Origin: Phoronis ovalis
Lineage: Eukaryota; Phoronida; Phoronidae
Direction of reading: 5' to 3'
Assembly (NCBI GenBank): GCA_028565635.1
Contig: JAOXYB010023069.1
Span: forward strand, 1 to 33,047
DNA length: 33,047 nucleotides
Within the stretch, counting starts at the first letter, position 1. Every line of letters starts with the position of its first letter. A program made the position numbers and the translations under genes. The notes below the pieces were generated by a model. It saw only the letters and a list, made by a program, of their open reading frames with translations. It searched no databases and was not told the DNA's origin. This document shows positions 30,731 to 33,047 of this stretch, in pieces.

Positions 30731-32730
30731 ATGGCTTCATGGGAATTTGGTGATGCGTACGGTGTCCCTCCAGACATACAGCCAAGAATGCAATATCACA
30801 GAAGAACACTGTGGAATCATGTAGCAAATCCATATACTGATTATAACAAATCTTATTTACACGAAGTACCTCCGAGTACGATTTATAATGGGTACGCACC
30901 AGAACAACAATCAGCAGATAAATATTACACCAATAGTCCATTTACAAGATCTACTCGGGATGCATATGTACAGACACATCGTTTAAAACCTAGAAAGAGA
31001 GTAGGGATTAGTAATAGCGATGACCAAATGTTCAGAAGAAATACAAAATCTCCTGTTACAACTGGATTCAATGCAGAAGAAGTCCAAGAAAGATGGTATA
31101 AAGAATATCATGGGCCAAATCCCTTACATAGAAACACGCAAGATGTTTACTGTGGAAGCAAGTCTTACAGTCCTGCAAGAGAAAGAGATGTTCAAAAGTT
31201 TAATCCACACAGAAGTAATGCTCAAAATGTGTATTATGATAGAGAAGTTTATCCAGACAGTACACCATATTCAAATTATGACAGAAGGGCCTATACATGG
31301 GCTGGCGTGATTAATCCGAAGTTATACAGTAAAACTTTAGATAGACTCACAATAGAAAATGAACGAGATTTGAAAAGAATGGCATTAACAATGTCGTTAA
31401 CTAATTCTCCTTGTCACAAATATGGAATTGAGCACTGGCATCCTGATGAAAGACCCGAGTCAGGTTTGTTTTCTTCATTTTGTATATTAATACATTTTAA
31501 TAACTGTATAGCACAGTTACATCGACAAATTTATTTCGTAAGTCCTCCAATGAAAATGTAAAATAGACCCACCCTTCTTCACTCCTTGAATGTTATTCCG
31601 GAATTTAATTCAATGATTAAATGTCTTTTATCTTTTGATTTCCACAGCTGCACCTGCTGAATCAGAATCCAAAGTGGAATATCCAGAGCATTCCAGGCCA
31701 GCTTGGCAAAATAAAGATATAATATTCACAAACAGTGCTGGTCTCGACAAACCTACAGTCTTAGATATAGAAACACAAAAATATGAAGACACTGATACAG
31801 GTATTGTGTTAAAAAAATTTAATAATACATTAATAAAAGTGCTTTATATAAAAAAATAATTAAATAAAATTGATTATTATATAACATGTTTTTTCAAAAT
31901 GTTATATTTGGAATAAACAATCACTTACAATTCCATAAGGTAGTGTCAGAGATTAACAACGAACAATAAATGTTATTTTCTAGTAGAATTTGCATGCACT
32001 TCATGATAACACCAGTCCTGAACACAAACGTTCCAGAATTTCCAAGCTTTGTAAATGAATTGTGCGAGTGCCTGTAGAACTGTGGTATTGTTCATTCCTG
32101 AATTCCAGAATTTTTGTTGAAATATTTGGACTAGTGACCGGTGACATTACCAAGTATACGAACATATGTAAATTGTAACTAGCCCACAGGAATCTAATCA
32201 ATGTATAATATTTTTAGGACCGTACCACATGTTTTGTTATTTATGTTCTACTAAAGAAGAACACAAGGGACACCAATTGCAAATGCAGGTCAGTATGTTA
32301 TTATGAATCACTGAAAGATTTCAAAATTACACCAAGTATGTTGTAACAAGGCGCATTGAAATAAAATCTGCTGAAATATATTTTGAAGTATATAAGGGTT
32401 AAACATGTAGCCAGGGAATAACAGTAACTGTTTTAGTGTTAATTTTTGTGTCACCTTCTTAGATGCACATTTATAAACATACAAATGGTTGCTCTCTGTT
32501 TTTCTTTAAATTAAACTTTTTATAAGTTATTTTATTATTTATTTATATATGTATATTTGTAGAAAAAAAATAAGAAAAAAACAAACCAGAAACCAAGAAT
32601 AATGTATATACCACCTCCACCAATGGTAAAAAAGAAGAAAGAAACTGGAGAGAAAGAGATAAAATATGACATCTCATACAAAGTTATTGTTACTACAGCA
32701 AACACCATAAATGCTGGCACAGATGCAAAT
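30731..32730 (+). CDS. PLAT-domain protein, LOXHD1-like, 5' part only
   Basis: Exons 30731-31463, 31648-31800, 32218-32288 and 32563-32730 join in frame (phases 1, 1, 0) into 375 residues, and the frame stays open past the last donor (AAT/GTACGT). The first 245 residues are rich in Tyr, Arg, Pro and Asn, without a signal peptide, and repeat a motif like R-S/N-T-x-D-x-Y (FTRSTRDAYV, LHRNTQDVY, PHRSNAQNVYY). Exon 3 has a compact C-x2-C-x5-H-x2-H set (CYLCSTKEEHKGH), spaced like the second half of a B-box zinc finger. Exon 4 is lysine-rich, then starts a PLAT/LH2 domain: ISYKVIVTTANTINAGTDAN, the strand and AGTDANV signature of LOXHD1 and polycystin PLATs. PLAT domains bind lipids and membrane proteins, and LOXHD1 has many in series, so a large protein continues to the right. 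Confidence 0.8.
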
Positions 32731-32925
32731 GTACGTGTTATTTTTCCAATACTTAGACAAGTTTGTCACCTCTCAATATACCATATTACCCAGATAGTAA
32801 CACCCGGGGTCTTATGTTCAAATTGGGTCTAACTATTTAATTAAGGTGCATTTGCTTAAGTTGGCTGCATCGATATCAAAAAAGTATAAAAAAGGTGGTG
32901 CCTCAATCTACATCAACCAGGTTGT

Positions 32926-33047
32926 CCCGGGGGGGTACTCAAGGGTTTTTGACTATGGGGATGTGCCGCAGAACCCAATCCAAAATTTTAGCTTGTGGTA
33001 GCAAACCCAATCCAAATTTTGTGAAATATAAGGGTAGCAATCCAAAA
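32926..33047. mobile_element. Start of an interspersed repeat, cut by the window edge
   Basis: Begins CCCGGGGGGGTACTCAAGGG and contains two tandem-like lines with AACCCAATCCAAA and a third with AGCAATCCAAAA. The GC-rich start matches the edges of the elements at 1936, 5647 and 20971. It lies in the intron after exon 4 of the PLAT gene. Confidence 0.5.

Noticed and set aside
31464-31561. Continuation of the first PLAT-gene exon to a stop at 31561
   Set aside because: A donor at 31464 and an acceptor at 31647 join in phase with three further exons leading to a PLAT domain, so the extension is intron read-through.
1-33047. tRNA, rRNA, reverse transcriptase or viral genes
   Set aside because: I looked for T-loop and box motifs and polymerase-type frames while reading and saw none. 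A tRNAscan-SE and Rfam run would settle the RNA part.

Overview
This is AT-rich animal nuclear DNA. Genes are split by GT-AG introns, 5' leaders are intron-bearing, polyadenylation signals are AATAAA, and small degenerate DNA transposons lie between genes. Spaced-out genes, an innexin-type channel gene, a tetratricopeptide (kinesin-light-chain type) gene and a PLAT-domain gene of the LOXHD1 kind suggest a marine invertebrate. A lophotrochozoan such as a bivalve mollusc is my best guess. The species is inference; no sequence here fixes it.

Layout: 1-3.6 kb has no gene I can support, only one degenerate short-unit repeat. 3.6-5.4 kb holds a 508-residue TPR-repeat protein in one coding exon. 5.6-6.1 kb is a small foldback element. 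7.4-16.9 kb is a tandem short-chain dehydrogenase/reductase (SDR) cluster. It has two intact five-exon genes (294 and 293 residues) with identical intron phases, and a clearly dead middle copy that lacks exon 1 and carries a stop, frameshifts and a 44-bp tandem duplication. Two transposon relics sit between the copies: a roughly 0.7-kb Tc1/mariner-like element, and a 2,025-bp element with CACTG/CACTA ends, subterminal repeats and long inverted arms.

17.6-19.9 kb, on the minus strand, holds a leucine-rich-repeat type I membrane receptor of 544 residues. Its 3' end was tandemly duplicated. The last 11 codons and the stop now come from the start of the duplicated unit read in another frame, and the old tail survives as a downstream relic that contains a 59-bp tandem array. 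20-24 kb is mostly non-coding, with a 30-bp tandem repeat and a 463-bp element flanked by 7-bp direct repeats.

24.0-29.1 kb holds two plus-strand membrane-protein genes. The first encodes a 117-residue single-pass protein with a signal peptide and an FXYD-like membrane segment. The second encodes a divergent innexin/pannexin-type channel of 859 residues, with several glycosylation sequons in its extracellular loops and a very long cytoplasmic tail. 30.7 kb to the end is the 5' part of a PLAT-domain (LOXHD1-like) gene that runs off the window, followed by the start of another interspersed repeat.

The genes do not form a shared pathway. The SDR cluster is one duplicated family and the others look like independent neighbours. 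I do not see a defence system, CRISPR array, tRNA or rRNA gene. The most unusual things are the origin of the LRR receptor's C-terminus, the hyper-glycosylated long-tailed innexin, and the FXYD-like small protein. Exon boundaries were read by eye from splice consensus, phase and paralogue comparison, not from transcripts.
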